This document shows, one piece after another, positions 62,077-64,000 of a DNA stretch of 64,000 nucleotides; position 1 is the stretch's first letter, and the number at the start of each line of letters is the position of its first letter. Both the position numbers and the translations under genes were made by a program. The notes beneath the pieces were generated by a model, which saw only the letters and a program-made list of their open reading frames with translations, did not search any database and had not been told where the DNA came from. Origin of the DNA: Porphyromonadaceae bacterium UBA7572 (GTDB lineage Bacteria > Bacteroidota > Bacteroidia > Bacteroidales > Muribaculaceae); contig DLLC01000063.1 in the NCBI GenBank assembly GCA_002476625.1, positions 11,893-75,892 on the forward strand, read 5' to 3'.

Positions 62077-64000
62077 ATGCAAAACAACATTGAAGAAAAT
62101 GGGTCGAACGGAGCTAACGTCTCCAAAGAAAGATCGGCCAGAAAAGAGCAGGAGTCAGCCTTTCAGCTCAAGCCATTTCTAACCGCATGCGCCAAAAACT
62201 GGTATTGGTTCGTCATATCAGTGCTTGGCTTCGGCTGCCTTGCGTTTTTGTTCGCAAAGTCGCAGACACAAATGTACAGCTCATCAGCAAAAATCCTCAT
62301 CACCACGAAAGACACCAAGTCGGCCGGTAGCCAGGCTGCCGTGTTCAGCGACCTGGGCGTGATGGGATCAAGCAACGAGGTGTCGAACGAAATCTACAAG
62401 CTGAAGTCAACCACACTGATGGAAACGGTGGTCAACCAGCTTGGACTGAACATACGCTATTACGGCCACGTGTATTTGCGCGATGTGAACTGCTACAAAA
62501 CCAGCCCCGTACAGGTGACCCCTCTTCAAGATGTGGACAAAGCTTTCTCCATCACCGTAGTGCCAAAGGGTGGCAACGACATGGAATTCAAAGTGAACGA
62601 CGGCGACTGGAAAAAGGCGCACTTTGGCAACAAGGTGAACACCGATTACGGTCCTGTGGCCATCACCAAGACACAGCACTACACCGAAAACTACAAAGAC
62701 TACAAAATCATAGCACGCATATCCACCGTGGCATCGGTGGCCAAACAGCTTGAAGCCAACTTCAACGCTGAGGCAGCCGACAAGTTCAGCGACGTGGTGA
62801 ACCTCACTTTCACCTGCGACAACGAGCAGCTGAGCGTGGACGTGCTCAACGCCCTCGTGGCGGTGTACAACCAGGAGGCCATCGACGACAAGAACACCGT
62901 GGCGCGAAACACCGAAGACTTTATCGCAGAGCGCATCGAGTCGCTCTCGAAAGACCTCAGTGGCGTGGACAGCCGAATCGCACAGCTCAAGGTTAACAAC
63001 ATGAACTCGCAGATGTTCAGCGACCCGTCCACCAGCCTCCAGTTTGTGAAGAGCGCCAACGATGCCGACCTTCAAGTGTCGCTCGCCACACAGATTGTGG
63101 AATACATTCGCCGCATGAACGGACAGGAGCTGATCCCAAGCAACACCGGCATCTCCGACGCTGGCATTCAGGGGCAAATCACCAGCTACAACGAGAAGAT
63201 GCTCCAGTATCAGAAAATCCAGGCGTCATCGGGTAAAGACAACCCCGTGATGATCGAAATCACCAATTCGCTGAACGCCATGCGCAGCACCATCCTCCAG
63301 TCGCTCAACACATACGTGAGCTCGCTCCGCCTCAAGCAGTCGAACGCACACTCGCAGGAAGGACGCGCCACCGGCGGAATGTCGGCTATCCCTACCCAGG
63401 AAAAAGCCATCACAGAAGTGTCGCGCCAGCAGCAAATCAAGGAGCAGCTCTACCTCTACCTGCTCAACAAGCGTGAGGAGAATGCCCTGCAGCTCGCCAT
63501 CACCGAGCCAAACGCTAAGGTGATTGAGAAATCGGCAAGCAATGGCCAAGTGGCTCCGGCACAAGTGAAAATCACTGGCTTAGGCGTGATTCTCGGCTTG
63601 GCGTTCCCTGCCGGCATCATCTACCTGATGTTCTGGATCCAGTCGCTCGACACACTAATCCGCACACGCCGCGACATTGAAGACTACTGCGACATCGCTG
63701 TCATTGGCGACGTGCCCGAGAAAAATGCGGAGCAGAAAGCTAAGGAAATTGTGGTCAGCGAGAACGGCCGCGACCGCATAAACGAAGCACTGCGCATTAT
63801 CCGCTCCAATCTCGACTATGTGTTGCCCAAGAAGCACACCAGCGAGGGCACTGTCATACAGTTCACTTCCACCACTCCAGGTGAAGGCAAGAGCTTCCTG
63901 GCGCTCAACCTGGCGCTCACCACTGCCTACAATGGCAAGAAAGTGGTGTGTGTGGACCTCGACTTGCGCAAAGGTCGCTTCTCTGAATATTCTGGCATCA
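62077..64000 (+). CDS. Polysaccharide co-polymerase / tyrosine autokinase (Wzc-like), cut by window edge
   Basis: The frame from ATG 62077 stays open to base 64000 (641 codons seen). First transmembrane helix about 42-60 (NWYWFVISVLGFGCLAFLFA), a periplasmic Wzz domain with a coiled-coil/GNVR-type region, second helix about 500-520 (GLGVILGLAFPAGIIYLMFW), then the cytoplasmic BY-kinase with Walker A at 600-606 (TPGEGKS) and Walker A' in CVDLDLRKG. The Tyr-rich C-terminal tail is beyond the window. It controls chain length and export of capsule or exopolysaccharide. It probably opens a glycan locus continuing past the window. Confidence 0.92.
   Translation, partial: MQNNIEENGSNGANVSKERSARKEQESAFQLKPFLTACAKNWYWFVISVLGFGCLAFLFAKSQTQMYSSSAKILITTKDTKSAGSQAAVFSDLGVMGSSNEVSNEIYKLKSTTLMETVVNQLGLNIRYYGHVYLRDVNCYKTSPVQVTPLQDVDKAFSITVVPKGGNDMEFKVNDGDWKKAHFGNKVNTDYGPVAITKTQHYTENYKDYKIIARISTVASVAKQLEANFNAEAADKFSDVVNLTFTCDNEQLSVDVLNALVAVYNQEAIDDKNTVARNTEDFIAERIESLSKDLSGVDSRIAQLKVNNMNSQMFSDPSTSLQFVKSANDADLQVSLATQIVEYIRRMNGQELIPSNTGISDAGIQGQITSYNEKMLQYQKIQASSGKDNPVMIEITNSLNAMRSTILQSLNTYVSSLRLKQSNAHSQEGRATGGMSAIPTQEKAITEVSRQQQIKEQLYLYLLNKREENALQLAITEPNAKVIEKSASNGQVAPAQVKITGLGVILGLAFPAGIIYLMFWIQSLDTLIRTRRDIEDYCDIAVIGDVPEKNAEQKAKEIVVSENGRDRINEALRIIRSNLDYVLPKKHTSEGTVIQFTSTTPGEGKSFLALNLALTTAYNGKKVVCVDLDLRKGRFSEYSGI

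Noticed and set aside
1..64000. tRNA, rRNA and intact insertion sequences
   Set aside because: Reading both strands of the intergenic regions gave no cloverleaf, rRNA-like or transposase sequence that could be supported.

Overview
The window comes from a member of the Bacteroidales (Bacteroidota). The support is its gene content: SusC/SusD-type outer-membrane genes, an Oar-like TonB receptor, a Porin_O_P family porin, BACON and DUF6048/DUF6452/DUF4286 proteins, and a YitT/pdxA/rlmN neighbourhood. Many intergenic regions also carry the Bacteroidetes promoter pair, a -33 TTTG (or TTG) and a -7 TAnnTTTG separated by 19-20 bases. Genus cannot be fixed from the sequence; a Prevotellaceae- or Muribaculaceae-like gut organism is plausible.

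Layout. 1-8.8 kb (minus strand): a RiPP-like cluster with three predicted glycosyltransferase genes, a Cys/Thr/Asn/Gly-rich precursor peptide, a radical SAM/SPASM maturase, an outer-membrane beta-barrel protein and a C39-peptidase ABC exporter cut by the window edge. 8.9-18 kb: DUF6048/DUF6452 pair, a membrane glycosyltransferase, DUF4199 protein, several unrecognised lipoproteins and secreted proteins, and a TPR-AraC regulator. 18.2-22 kb: SRP RNA and an Oar-like receptor with a long structured leader. 22.1-29.5 kb: DUF4286, ruvC, HAD phosphatase, a GxxExxY gene flanked by inverted repeat blocks, a three-gene set (nucleotidyltransferase, ATP-grasp-like protein, CDP-alcohol phosphatidyltransferase), pdxA and YitT. 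29.6-36.8 kb: secreted endonuclease I with a dockerin-like tail, an AT-rich island with a stop-interrupted small gene and a HARE/nuclease-like protein, rlmN, an Ig-like surface protein and a glycerophosphodiesterase. 36.9-43.2 kb: a SusC/SusD/BACON locus whose susC carries an in-frame amber codon. 43.5-45.1 kb: two convergent glycosyltransferase-like genes. 45.3-57 kb: beta-propeller protein, porin, HAD phosphatase, two GlpT-like transporters, glpACB and divergent glpR. 57.3-64 kb: inositol-3-phosphate synthase, valS and the first part of a Wzc-like tyrosine autokinase.

How the genes fit together. The first 8.8 kb reads as one biosynthesis-and-export unit: a peptide recognised and modified by a radical SAM enzyme, possibly glycosylated, trimmed and exported by the C39 transporter, with a barrel in the outer membrane. 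One glycosyltransferase ends in a segment that looks like a PqqD/RRE-type peptide-recognition domain, which would tie the glycosyltransferases to the peptide. The glp region forms a glycerol-3-phosphate uptake and oxidation module under GlpR. The inositol-3-phosphate synthase and the CDP-alcohol phosphatidyltransferase set together suggest inositol phospholipid synthesis. No tRNA, rRNA, CRISPR array or intact insertion sequence was seen.
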